NCBI GenBank assembly: GCA_002307065.1
Contig: DBTN01000012.1
Span: 68,381-132,380, forward strand
Source: Akkermansiaceae bacterium UBA1315
Lineage (GTDB): Bacteria > Verrucomicrobiota > Verrucomicrobiia > Verrucomicrobiales > Akkermansiaceae
Direction of reading: 5' to 3'
DNA length: 64,000 nucleotides
Position 1 is the first letter of the stretch; the number at the start of each line of letters is the position of its first letter. Below, piece after piece: positions 1 through 7,525 of the stretch. The position numbers and the translations under genes were made by a program. The notes under the pieces were generated by a model that did no database searches, had not been told where the DNA came from, and was given only the letters and a program-made list of their open reading frames with translations.

Positions 1-348
1 AAGAATGCGATCATGATGATCGACTTCGCCATCGAAGCGGAGCGCACGCGCGATGTGACGCCGCACGAGGCGATTTTTGAGGCCTGTCTGAAACGCTTCC
101 GGCCGATTATGATGACCACGATCGCTGCGATGTTGGGTGGTATTCCGCTGGCGTTAGGGCATGGCGACGGTTCGGAATTGCGTCAGCCACTGGGATATGC
201 AATCGTCGGCGGTCTGATTCTGAGTCAAGCTCTCACGCTGTTTACCACGCCCGTCGTTTATCTGTATTTTGATCGATTGACTCAAAGTTTGCGCGACCGC
301 AAAGCGAAACGTCGAGCGGTAGAGACCGAGCCGCTTCCAACGACCTGA
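1..348 (+). CDS. RND-family efflux transporter, C-terminal fragment
   Basis: This is the last ~115 codons of a gene that begins before the window. It is the inner-membrane proton/drug antiporter subunit of a tripartite efflux pump (hydrophobe/amphiphile efflux family, AcrB/MdtB-like). The visible part starts KNAIMMIDFA, the conserved stretch in the C-terminal membrane half of the family, followed by RFRPIMMTT and a GGIPLALG segment, then a final helix TTPVVYLYFDRL and a basic tail. The stop TGA overlaps the ATG of the next gene. The family assignment is secure from these motifs; the substrate cannot be told from this fragment. Confidence 0.93.
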   Translation, partial: KNAIMMIDFAIEAERTRDVTPHEAIFEACLKRFRPIMMTTIAAMLGGIPLALGHGDGSELRQPLGYAIVGGLILSQALTLFTTPVVYLYFDRLTQSLRDRKAKRRAVETEPLPTT

Positions 349-581
349 TGCATTTGATCCCTGCCTCCGATGAGCAACGAGTTTGCCCGATTTGCTTCGC
401 GGATAACCACTGCGGAGTCGACCGATCGGGCGGCTGCTGGTGTTTTCACGAAATCATCCCGGCGCGTTTGCTCGACGAGATTCAGAAGGACTGGCGAATG
501 ACCGCGTGCATTTGCATCCAATGCGTGTTGGCCTTTAAAGGACAGAATGCCACCGATCCGAAGATCGATGGCATCCCATAG
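348..581 (+). CDS. Cysteine-rich CWC family protein
   Basis: A 77-residue protein with a cysteine-rich core: CPICFADNHCG, then GGCWCF and CICIQCV. This layout matches the small Cys_rich_CWC family, presumed to bind a metal; no biochemical role is established. The ATG overlaps the stop of the RND gene by one base (TGATG), so it is probably translationally coupled to it, but a role in efflux would be a guess. Confidence 0.75.
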   Translation: MHLIPASDEQRVCPICFADNHCGVDRSGGCWCFHEIIPARLLDEIQKDWRMTACICIQCVLAFKGQNATDPKIDGIP

Positions 582-599
582 CAGCAATCACCCCGGAAG

Positions 600-1523
600 T
601 TATTTTGTGACGACGGTCAGATAAGGGGTCAAAGACTTCGTCACGTCGGCCGGCGTTGCACCGGATTTTTGAAGTTCAGTAAACTGGTCATCCAAAGTCG
701 TTCCCTCGTGGCTTTTCGAATAGGAAAAGTCCGGGCCGGGTTTCTCGACATGATCGAGCCAGAAATTGCGAACGATGTTCCAGAAATCGGAATTTTTCTC
801 CCACCAATCGGTCGCTTCTTTTGCCAGTGGATTTTCGGTTCGGTGGTATTGGTTCAGGCCCGTTTCATAACCGAGCACCTGGGTCTTTCCTTCCCGATCC
901 ACGACTTTCCGATTGTCCTGAGTGTGGACCCAGCCGGTACCGGTCAGTGTGTGGCGATTGGTCCCGAGCAAATAATCGTAATCGTCGCGTTTGGTGTATT
1001 CCCGGCGGGGCAGAGGGCGGCGGGTGGGAGCGCTGATCCAGGAAGATTCGCCGGACTGATGAGTCCATTTTCCAAGAGATTCGTAGCGAGGCGTGTCATC
1101 GACGCTGGTGACCAGTTGAGACCATTTTCCTTTCGCTTCCTCTTCGGAAACTTCGGTGCGGTGCCACTCGTTGTCGCCCTCACTGCCGGAATAGTCCAGA
1201 ATATGAGTGTCTTGCCAGGTCCAGACTTGCGCCCAGTGTTTGATGACATGAGGTTTTTTTTCGGAATCTTCCACGACGAGCAAGTGCTGCAGCGTGATCC
1301 GTTCCGGAGTGTCTTCTGCGACGACGACCACTTCAAAAGCGTCTTCGTGATAAGGTTTGCTACCGGGCTCATATCCCGGAGCGACGGCCACGACTTCCTT
1401 AAAATCAAACGAGACGTCGAACGTTCCCGCCATTGCGAGAATCGCTTTACGATCGGATTCGGGCGGAGCTCCAAGAGCGATCGATGCGGCGGTCAAAAAG
1501 AGAAAAACGGCTTTGAAACGCAT
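600..1523 (-). CDS. Secreted DUF6607-like protein
   Basis: A 307-residue protein beginning MRFKAVFLFLTAASIALGA, a typical Sec signal peptide. The mature part is rich in Trp and charged residues (KHWAQVWTWQD, RTEVSEEEAKGKWSQLV, SVDDTPRYESLGKW). The pattern resembles the DUF6607 family of secreted or periplasmic proteins of unknown function; I am moderately sure of that match. The ATG at 1523 was preferred to an upstream TTG because it starts directly at the signal peptide. It is convergent with the CWC gene and divergent from the ABC ATPase, so it is probably a single transcription unit. Confidence 0.7.
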   Translation of the reverse strand: MRFKAVFLFLTAASIALGAPPESDRKAILAMAGTFDVSFDFKEVVAVAPGYEPGSKPYHEDAFEVVVVAEDTPERITLQHLLVVEDSEKKPHVIKHWAQVWTWQDTHILDYSGSEGDNEWHRTEVSEEEAKGKWSQLVTSVDDTPRYESLGKWTHQSGESSWISAPTRRPLPRREYTKRDDYDYLLGTNRHTLTGTGWVHTQDNRKVVDREGKTQVLGYETGLNQYHRTENPLAKEATDWWEKNSDFWNIVRNFWLDHVEKPGPDFSYSKSHEGTTLDDQFTELQKSGATPADVTKSLTPYLTVVTK

Positions 1524-1640
1524 AACGTTGGGAATGTGCCTCAAACCGGTTTACTCGGCTAGCGTCCCCTTGCCTCAAATGAGCGACCGGTTGCGCACTC
1601 TGGCGCTTGCATGGGCCCAGACCCTGCGGCAACTTCGGTC

Positions 1641-2330
1641 ATGACTGAAGCGATGATCGAAACGGTGGACCTCCATCGCGGCTACCGGATCGGGAAAAAA
1701 TCCATCGAGGTCCTCCATGGCATCGATTTGCAGATCCATCGCGGAGAAAAAGTTTTCCTTTGTGGGCCGAGCGGCGCGGGGAAAACGACGCTGCTTTATA
1801 CGTTGGCCGGACTTGAGAGACCGGAAAAGGGCTCGGTCCGCATCGATGGGACGGACTTGTATTCGCTCGACCGGAAACGGCAGGCGCAGTTTCGGAATGA
1901 AAAAATCGGCTACATTTTCCAAAATTATCATCTTTTGCCGGAGTTGACGGCGCTTGAAAACGTCGCGGTGCCCGGCGCGATCGCGGGGGTGGATCGCTCG
2001 CTTGAAGCAATGGCCGCATTGGAAAAGGTGGGTCTTGCGGACCGATCGGATCATTTGCCTGCCGAACTTTCCGGCGGAGAGCAGCAACGCGTGGCAATCG
2101 CACGAGCAATCGTGAATCAGCCAAAAGTTTTGTTTGCGGACGAACCCACGGGGAATCTGGACTCGCGAAATAGCGGGGAAATTATGGAAATTCTCCTCGG
2201 GCTCGCCGCAGAAAAAGGCGTGGCCCTGATCGTGGTGACTCACGATCAGAAGCTTGCAGAAATCGGCGATCGGACGCTGGTGATCCGTGACGGAATCATC
2301 CACGAAAAAAGAGCCGGTTTGCTTTCATAA
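1641..2330 (+). CDS. ABC transporter ATP-binding protein, LolD/MacB type
   Basis: A 229-residue ATPase subunit. Walker A GPSGAGKTT lies at residues 42-50, a Q-loop YIFQNYHLLPELTALENV near 91-108, the signature LSGGEQ at 143-148, Walker B VLFADEP at 163-169 and the H-loop VVTHD near the end. The Q-loop form and the GNLDS after Walker B are typical of the LolD/MacB/FtsE branch, which drives lipoprotein release or tripartite export. No permease lies beside it, so its partner must be elsewhere. An ATG at 1611 would add ten residues; 1641 fits the family better. A TetR-family gene follows 126 bp downstream. Confidence 0.9.
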   Translation: MTEAMIETVDLHRGYRIGKKSIEVLHGIDLQIHRGEKVFLCGPSGAGKTTLLYTLAGLERPEKGSVRIDGTDLYSLDRKRQAQFRNEKIGYIFQNYHLLPELTALENVAVPGAIAGVDRSLEAMAALEKVGLADRSDHLPAELSGGEQQRVAIARAIVNQPKVLFADEPTGNLDSRNSGEIMEILLGLAAEKGVALIVVTHDQKLAEIGDRTLVIRDGIIHEKRAGLLS

Positions 2331-2391
2331 GAACGAGTCAAATTTTGTGAAAACTCAGGCATGACTAATGCTATGCTCTTCTGACATATGC

Positions 2392-2405
2392 TGTTAAAAA
2401 ACAGT
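2392..2405. promoter_or_regulatory. Short inverted repeat upstream of the TetR gene, possible operator
   Basis: CTGTT-AAAA-AACAG is a perfect 5-bp inverted repeat in the AT-rich gap between the ABC ATPase and the TetR-family gene, about 50 bp before the ATG. TetR proteins usually bind palindromes in their own promoter, so this is a candidate autoregulatory site. The symmetry is seen; the function is inference, and so short a repeat can arise by chance. Confidence 0.3.
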
Positions 2406-2456
2406 GGCAATAAAGCATAACGTGGTGTTTTATTTGCACGCACAAGCAATCAATAT

Positions 2457-3158
2457 ATGTATCAAACAATTATTCCACTTTCGGGTCCGAAGCTTCGCCT
2501 GGTTGAAGCGGCCGAGAAGCTTTTTGCGGACCAAGGCTTTGACTCGGTTTCGGTGCGGGATATCACCAAAGAAGCCAACGCGAACGTCGCCGCAGTCAAT
2601 TACCACTTTGGAAGTCGGGACGGTTTGGTATCGGCCGTCATGCTGCGCTATGTGAATCCTGTGCATCAGGAGCGTTGTGCCCGGTTGGAGGCCGTGGAAA
2701 AAAAGTGGGCTCCGAAGGCTCCGCCCGTCGAGGAAGTGATGGAGGCATACGTCAGTCCTTTGGTCACCCAGGTCCGGAAATCCGAAATGTCCGAGAAGCT
2801 TTTTTGTAAACTTTTGGGCCGCATTTTGAGCGAGCAAGGCGGAGCTCTGCATCCAGAAGTTCAGCTCCAGTTCCTCAACGGCGTGGAGCGGTTTTTGAAA
2901 ACTTTAGCGAAATCCTTATCCGCTCTTCCTTACGAAGATTTGGTCTGGCGCTTCCATTTCATCAGCGGCGCGATGATTCACATGATGACCCACGGTGAAA
3001 CGCTGCAGGCGATGACCAAGGGAGCGAATGGGGTGACCGCGATCGACACGACGATTGCCCGGTTTCTCCGGTTTGCGACGATCGCTTTGTCAGACGGCGT
3101 GGAAGGGGTGGAAATTCCTCCCGCACCGAAAACACCTCAGGCGACTTTCAGCTTTTGA
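2457..3158 (+). CDS. TetR/AcrR family transcriptional regulator
   Basis: A 233-residue regulator. Residues ~10-60 are a standard TetR_N helix-turn-helix (KLRLVEAAEKLFADQGFDSVSVRDI, then NVAAVNYHFGSRDGL). The longer C-terminal half has the look of the CerR/DUF1956-like ligand-binding domains of AcrR-type repressors. The gap upstream is AT-rich and holds a short palindrome. With an RND pump and an export ATPase within 2.5 kb it may control efflux, but nothing in the sequence proves the target. Confidence 0.9.
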   Translation: MYQTIIPLSGPKLRLVEAAEKLFADQGFDSVSVRDITKEANANVAAVNYHFGSRDGLVSAVMLRYVNPVHQERCARLEAVEKKWAPKAPPVEEVMEAYVSPLVTQVRKSEMSEKLFCKLLGRILSEQGGALHPEVQLQFLNGVERFLKTLAKSLSALPYEDLVWRFHFISGAMIHMMTHGETLQAMTKGANGVTAIDTTIARFLRFATIALSDGVEGVEIPPAPKTPQATFSF

Positions 3159-3198
3159 TCGCCGCCTGAATCTATCGGCTTTTGGGCCGGGAAGAGTC

Positions 3199-4314
3199 TT
3201 ACACGTTGAATCGGAATTCGACGACGTCGCCATCTTTGACGACGTATTCTTTTCCTTCAATCCGGACCTTTCCGGCCACTTTGGCAGCGGCTTTTGTTCC
3301 AGCAGCGACGAGGTCGTCGAAATGGACAACTTCTGCGGCGATGAATCCGCGTTCGAAGTCGGTATGGATCACTCCGGCGGCAGCGGGCGCTTTGTCGCCG
3401 GCGATGATCGTCCAGGCCCGGGTTTCTTGAACGCCGGTGGTGAGGTAGGTACGGAGGCCGAGCAGGTGATAGACACTGCGAATGAGATTGGAAACGCCGG
3501 AATCGGTGACGCCCATTTCGGCGAGAAACTCCTCAGCTTCCTCGACGGGCATTTCACTCAGCTCTTCTTCGATCCGGGCGGAAATGACGACGGCTTCCGC
3601 GCCGCTGTGCTCGCTGGCGAATTTCCGGACTTTTGCGACTTGCGCGTGCGAATCGGGATTTTCCGTCGCTGCGGCCAGCTCGTCTTCGGCGACGTTGCAG
3701 GCATAGATGGTCTTTTTCGAGGATAGCAGGAAGAAACCTTTGACGATTTCTTGATCATCTTCGCTGAATTCGAGGGTCAGCGCGGGTTTTCCGGAATCGA
3801 GGTGAGGAAGGATGATGTCGATCAGCTCGACTTCTTTTTTCGATTCTTTGTCGCCGCCTTTCGCTTTCTTTTCGCGAGAAACCCGGCGTTTTTCGAGCGA
3901 TGCGAGGTCGGCGAGAATCAGTTCGGCATTGATGATTTCGATGTCCCGAATCGGGTCGACCGATCCGAGTTCGTGGATGATGTCGTCATTTTCGAAGCAG
4001 CGGACGACCTGAACGATCGCGTCGGTTTCGCGGATGTTTGCAAGGAACTGGTTTCCCAAACCGGCTCCTTCCGAGGCGCCTTTCACCAAGCCGGCGATGT
4101 CGACGAACTCGATTGCGGTTGGCACGAGTTTGTGAGAACCGGAAATTTTGGAAAGCACGGCGAGGCGCGGATCTGGAACCATCACGATGCCGACGTTCGG
4201 ATCGATGGTGCAGAAAGGATAATTCGCCGCTTCCGCCTTACGGGTGCGTGTTACAGCGTTGAAGAGTGTCGATTTCCCGACGTTGGGCAGTCCTACGATT
4301 CCGGCCTTGAGCAT
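3199..4314 (-). CDS. ychF: Redox-regulated ATPase YchF (Obg-family P-loop NTPase)
   Basis: A 371-residue protein of the usual YchF/OLA1 length. The N-terminus carries G1 GLPNVGKST (residues 8-16), G3 DIAGLVKGA, and the altered base-recognition motif ACNVAED in place of NKxD, which is why YchF prefers ATP to GTP. The central coiled-coil insertion (SLEKRRVSREKKAKGG) and the C-terminal TGS/ubiquitin-like domain ending EYVVKDGDVVEFRFNV are complete. It is ribosome-associated in other bacteria. It is convergent with the TetR gene, 40 bp apart, with no clear terminator hairpin between them. Confidence 0.97.
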   Translation of the reverse strand: MLKAGIVGLPNVGKSTLFNAVTRTRKAEAANYPFCTIDPNVGIVMVPDPRLAVLSKISGSHKLVPTAIEFVDIAGLVKGASEGAGLGNQFLANIRETDAIVQVVRCFENDDIIHELGSVDPIRDIEIINAELILADLASLEKRRVSREKKAKGGDKESKKEVELIDIILPHLDSGKPALTLEFSEDDQEIVKGFFLLSSKKTIYACNVAEDELAAATENPDSHAQVAKVRKFASEHSGAEAVVISARIEEELSEMPVEEAEEFLAEMGVTDSGVSNLIRSVYHLLGLRTYLTTGVQETRAWTIIAGDKAPAAAGVIHTDFERGFIAAEVVHFDDLVAAGTKAAAKVAGKVRIEGKEYVVKDGDVVEFRFNV

Positions 4315-4488
4315 TGCGGCGGGAGGGTGGAGGAGTGGACGGTGGCAGGACGAGAAAAAACTTCAGGTTTCGACGAGCGGCCGGTTGTTTTTCAGCGAGC
4401 AACCGGTTTTACGGAGTATTTAGACAGGAGGGGAGCCGTTGATCGGGAAAGACGTTATTTTGGGCGATAGAGATCACCGTCTTCAGGA

Positions 4489-4725
4489 CCAACGGTCCGA
4501 GGTTCCTTAGCCCAGGCCAGCGGCCTGGTTGACGTGCGGTCATATAGTTGCGGCCCGACGGGCTGCGAGACGGGATCATTCCAATCTTAAATAGGAGCTG
4601 ATCGAGTCGTTCGTTTCTGTTGAACCTTATCGCTCAACCGGTCTCGCGCACCGTTGGTGTGCTAGGAATTTGGAAATTGAAGATCCCAGTCCGATGAACT
4701 GGGCTAAGGAATCTCGGACCGTTGG
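4489..4725. repeat. REP/MITE-like palindromic element with 26-bp terminal inverted repeats
   Basis: The two ends, 4489-4514 and 4700-4725, are inverted copies matching at 25 of 26 positions (the mismatch is at 4502 against 4712). Four small hairpins lie between or at the edges: 4512-4528 (7-bp stem, loop AGC), 4550-4566 (7-bp stem with one G-T pair, loop GAC), 4646-4662 (7-bp stem, loop GTT) and 4685-4703 (6-bp stem, 7-nt loop). The 478-bp gap between ychF and opgH holds no convincing gene. The layout is that of a REP doublet or MITE, probably moved in trans by a RAYT/IS200-like transposase; no transposase gene is present here. Confidence 0.7.
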
Positions 4726-4792
4726 CCCGGATTGACCGTTCGCCTGTACCGACGGTTGGCCCGAAAAGACGGCTACGTTTTTATGAAATACA

Positions 4793-6934
4793 CTAGGCCA
4801 ACTCGGCATTTCCGTCCAGACGGCGGCGATAGCTTTCCAGTGCTTGCGTCCAGGTCGCGTGCATCCCTTCGGTCGAGCGCAGCCAGACGGCGCGGTGCAT
4901 GTGGAGCATCGCCGGTGCGAGGTAGAGGAGTTCAGCCATTTCGACCTTGTTGAGGGCGGCGGGGCCTTCGGCCAGGCAGCGTTCGGCGAGCGCTTCACCT
5001 CCGGGGGTCATTTCAGAGAATTCCAGCAGCGAAACGTGGACGCCATTGACGTAAGGATCGACAATCGCGGCAATCACACCGCGGCGGGTGTCGGTATCGG
5101 CATCAAGCGCGGGATCGAGCGATGCTTTTGCTTCATCGGCCAGGCGGATGACTGAGGGAGGATGGAGCTCCTCGGGTGTCGCGAGAATTTTACGGCGGCG
5201 CAGCAATTGCCCGTAACGCGAGCGGCTGGTGATCACCGAAACCGGTACGCAAAGAACAAGTCCCAGTAGAATCGGCGACATCCAGGCGGCAAAAGTCGTG
5301 CCGATTTTGAAAGCGACAACGGTCCAAACGATGCCCAGCAGCGTCGGGATCATGTGGAAACGCAGCGCATCGCTCCAAGCGGTGCCATCCGTCTCGCGGT
5401 TTTGATTTCCCCAGCCGACGGCGCGGCCGAGGAAAATGCTGATGACCATCATCGTGTGCGACGCCATCATGCACGGTGCGAGCAGGATCGAGACGATCGT
5501 TTCGACAAACAAACCGGTGATCAGCGGGAAAAAGCCACCGAATGAACGGCGGACTTTTGGGACTAAAATCGCACCCGTCACCGCCAGAATTTTTGGCAGG
5601 AAAAGCAGCGTGAAAACGGCCACAGTCAGCAAAATGCTCTGCATGCCACGATCGATGTGGAACCATCGGTCGACGACGCTTTCGAAGGGCAATTGGCTCA
5701 GGCCGCTGCCGGTTCGTTCCCATGCCAGCCAAGTTCCGACGATGAGGAAAAGGAACCAAAGCGGGCTGCCGAGATAGGCCATGATGCCCATGAAAAGGTG
5801 CATTCGCACGGTGAATGGCAGATTGCGGGCGAAGATCAGCCACATGTGCTGGAGGTTTCCCTGGCACCAGCGGCGGTCGCGGACCAAATGGTCGACCAAA
5901 GTCGGCGGTGCTTCTTCGTAAGTGCCTTCGATGTCCCAAGCCAGCCAGACTTCCCAGCCTTGAGAAACCATCAGAGCGGCTTCGACGAAGTCGTGACTGA
6001 GGATTTTTCCGCCGAACGGTTCGCGACCGGGAAGGTCCGGGAGTTCGCAGTAATCGGAGAAAGGTTTCAGGCGGATCAACGCGTTGTGCCCCCAGTAACT
6101 GCCGCCGCCAAGTTGCCAAAAATTCAGGCCTCGGATGAAAAGCGGGCCGTAGAGACGCATGGCGAACTGTTGCAGGCGGGTGAAAACCGAGGCACCGCGA
6201 ATCAGTTTCGGCGGAGTTTGTAAAATCCCGAGCCGTGGATAGGCTTCCATGGTCCGGGCCATTTTCAAAATATCGGCACCGTCCATCAGGCTGTCCGCAT
6301 CAAGCACGACCATGCCTTCATAACCGCCGCCCCAGGTTCGGACAAAGTCGCCGATGTTTCCGGCCTTGCGGCTTTCGTTCTTTTTACGGCGTCGGTAGTA
6401 GATTTTGCCAAAAGCGTCGAGCTTCCGGCAAAGGTTCGTCCATGACGTTTCCTCCATGACCCAGAGATCGAGATCCCGCGTGTCGCTGAGGATGAAAAAA
6501 TCAAACGAATCCAGATGACCGGTTTCCTTGATCGACCGGTAGATCGCTTCGATCCGTCCGCAGAACCGGTGGGAGTCTTCGTTGTAAACCGGCATCACCA
6601 CGGCGAAGCGGTTTTTGAGCGGTCCGCTCGCACCGTCCACCAACTGAGTGATTCTGACGGCGCGTTTACGGCCTAACAGAATATCAAAGGCTCCGAAAAG
6701 GGCATGAAAGGATCCAAGCGTCAGCAGTCCGTTGAGAATGACAAAAATCCCGAGCAGCCAGTAGTGCGCCTTGTGCATGCCGTCTCGGTAAAACAAGTCG
6801 GCCAACCACAAACTGGCGGCGATGTTCACGGTCAGCACGCTGAGGAAAAAGACCGCGCGACGCAATGAACTGCGGCCCTTTGGATAAAACGGGCGGCTGT
6901 TTTCCTTGCCTGAAGATGGTTCGAAATTTTCCAT
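4793..6934 (-). CDS. opgH: Glucans biosynthesis glucosyltransferase H
   Basis: A 713-residue inner-membrane glycosyltransferase of family GT2 that polymerises glucose from UDP-glucose into osmoregulated periplasmic glucan. N-terminal helices span residues ~27-85. The catalytic domain has VVMPVYNED (112-120), SDTRD (150-154), LDADSLMDG (211-219) and the acceptor motif RDRRWCQGN around residue 340. Further membrane helices follow, and the C-terminal ~130 residues are soluble. It closes the opgG-unknown-opgH operon, three bases after the preceding gene. OpgH in Enterobacteria also signals nutrient state to FtsZ; whether that holds here is unknown. Confidence 0.95.
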   Translation of the reverse strand: MENFEPSSGKENSRPFYPKGRSSLRRAVFFLSVLTVNIAASLWLADLFYRDGMHKAHYWLLGIFVILNGLLTLGSFHALFGAFDILLGRKRAVRITQLVDGASGPLKNRFAVVMPVYNEDSHRFCGRIEAIYRSIKETGHLDSFDFFILSDTRDLDLWVMEETSWTNLCRKLDAFGKIYYRRRKKNESRKAGNIGDFVRTWGGGYEGMVVLDADSLMDGADILKMARTMEAYPRLGILQTPPKLIRGASVFTRLQQFAMRLYGPLFIRGLNFWQLGGGSYWGHNALIRLKPFSDYCELPDLPGREPFGGKILSHDFVEAALMVSQGWEVWLAWDIEGTYEEAPPTLVDHLVRDRRWCQGNLQHMWLIFARNLPFTVRMHLFMGIMAYLGSPLWFLFLIVGTWLAWERTGSGLSQLPFESVVDRWFHIDRGMQSILLTVAVFTLLFLPKILAVTGAILVPKVRRSFGGFFPLITGLFVETIVSILLAPCMMASHTMMVISIFLGRAVGWGNQNRETDGTAWSDALRFHMIPTLLGIVWTVVAFKIGTTFAAWMSPILLGLVLCVPVSVITSRSRYGQLLRRRKILATPEELHPPSVIRLADEAKASLDPALDADTDTRRGVIAAIVDPYVNGVHVSLLEFSEMTPGGEALAERCLAEGPAALNKVEMAELLYLAPAMLHMHRAVWLRSTEGMHATWTQALESYRRRLDGNAELA

Positions 6935-6937
6935 CGA

Positions 6938-7525
6938 TCAGTAGACGGTAAAATAAATGCTGGCCGCGATCCCGGCGAGGATCAGGGCGATGGAGATTTT
7001 TCGGACAAACGGACTGCGGTCCATGGTTCGTTGCCACTGGGCGGCACCGGTTCCGAGGGCATTCAGCTCGAGAGGTTGCGGAATCATCGTCAGCTCCGCG
7101 AATTGCGGGCCGGCTGCGAGGTAGGATTTTCTCATGGATTCAACAAACGCAGGTGGCCACGGGGCGGGGGTGAGGAAGACGCCTTGCCAGCGACCGGGCA
7201 TGCCAGCGAGCAAAAGCGCCAGCCGGCCGCGTGCGGCGAGCCGGCGATTTTCCAAAGGTTCATCAAGCACGTCCTGCGTCCACTCGGCGATTTCCGAAAG
7301 CGCTTCTTCCATCGCGAGGTAGCGGGCGGTTTTTTCCGGTTCTTTGACGCGGCGAGCGGAGGCGCGCCAAAGGATGCCGCGCACCAGTTCAGCGGCGAGC
7401 AAGCGGTTGCGGATCCGCAGTGCCTGCAGGTAGGCTTCGACGGCGGCGTAAGCTTCTTCCCACTCGTCGAGTTCGATCTCGGTCAGCGGGCGGAATGCTT
7501 CTAAGGAGTGATTCGGTAAGCCCAT
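6938..7525 (-). CDS. Unknown membrane-anchored protein between opgG and opgH
   Basis: A 195-residue protein I do not recognise. The first ~165 residues are soluble, Leu/Ala/Glu/Arg-rich and probably mostly helical (AYAAVEAYLQALRIRNRLLAAE, AMEEALSEIAEW). A single hydrophobic segment, ISIALILAGIAASIYFTVY, ends the protein, so it is probably a tail-anchored inner-membrane protein with the bulk in the cytoplasm. Its start overlaps the end of opgG by 25 bp and its stop lies three bases before opgH, so it is translationally coupled to both. The context argues for a part in making or regulating periplasmic glucan. Confidence 0.8.
   Translation of the reverse strand: MGLPNHSLEAFRPLTEIELDEWEEAYAAVEAYLQALRIRNRLLAAELVRGILWRASARRVKEPEKTARYLAMEEALSEIAEWTQDVLDEPLENRRLAARGRLALLLAGMPGRWQGVFLTPAPWPPAFVESMRKSYLAAGPQFAELTMIPQPLELNALGTGAAQWQRTMDRSPFVRKISIALILAGIAASIYFTVY

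Noticed and set aside
669..1562. Long open frame on the plus strand over the secreted DUF6607-like gene
   Set aside because: It is a shadow of the minus-strand gene; its protein has no signal peptide or family likeness, whereas the minus-strand protein has both.
4315..4488. Gap next to ychF considered for a small gene or promoter
   Set aside because: No frame with a ribosome-binding site or family likeness was seen; the repeat element starts just after.
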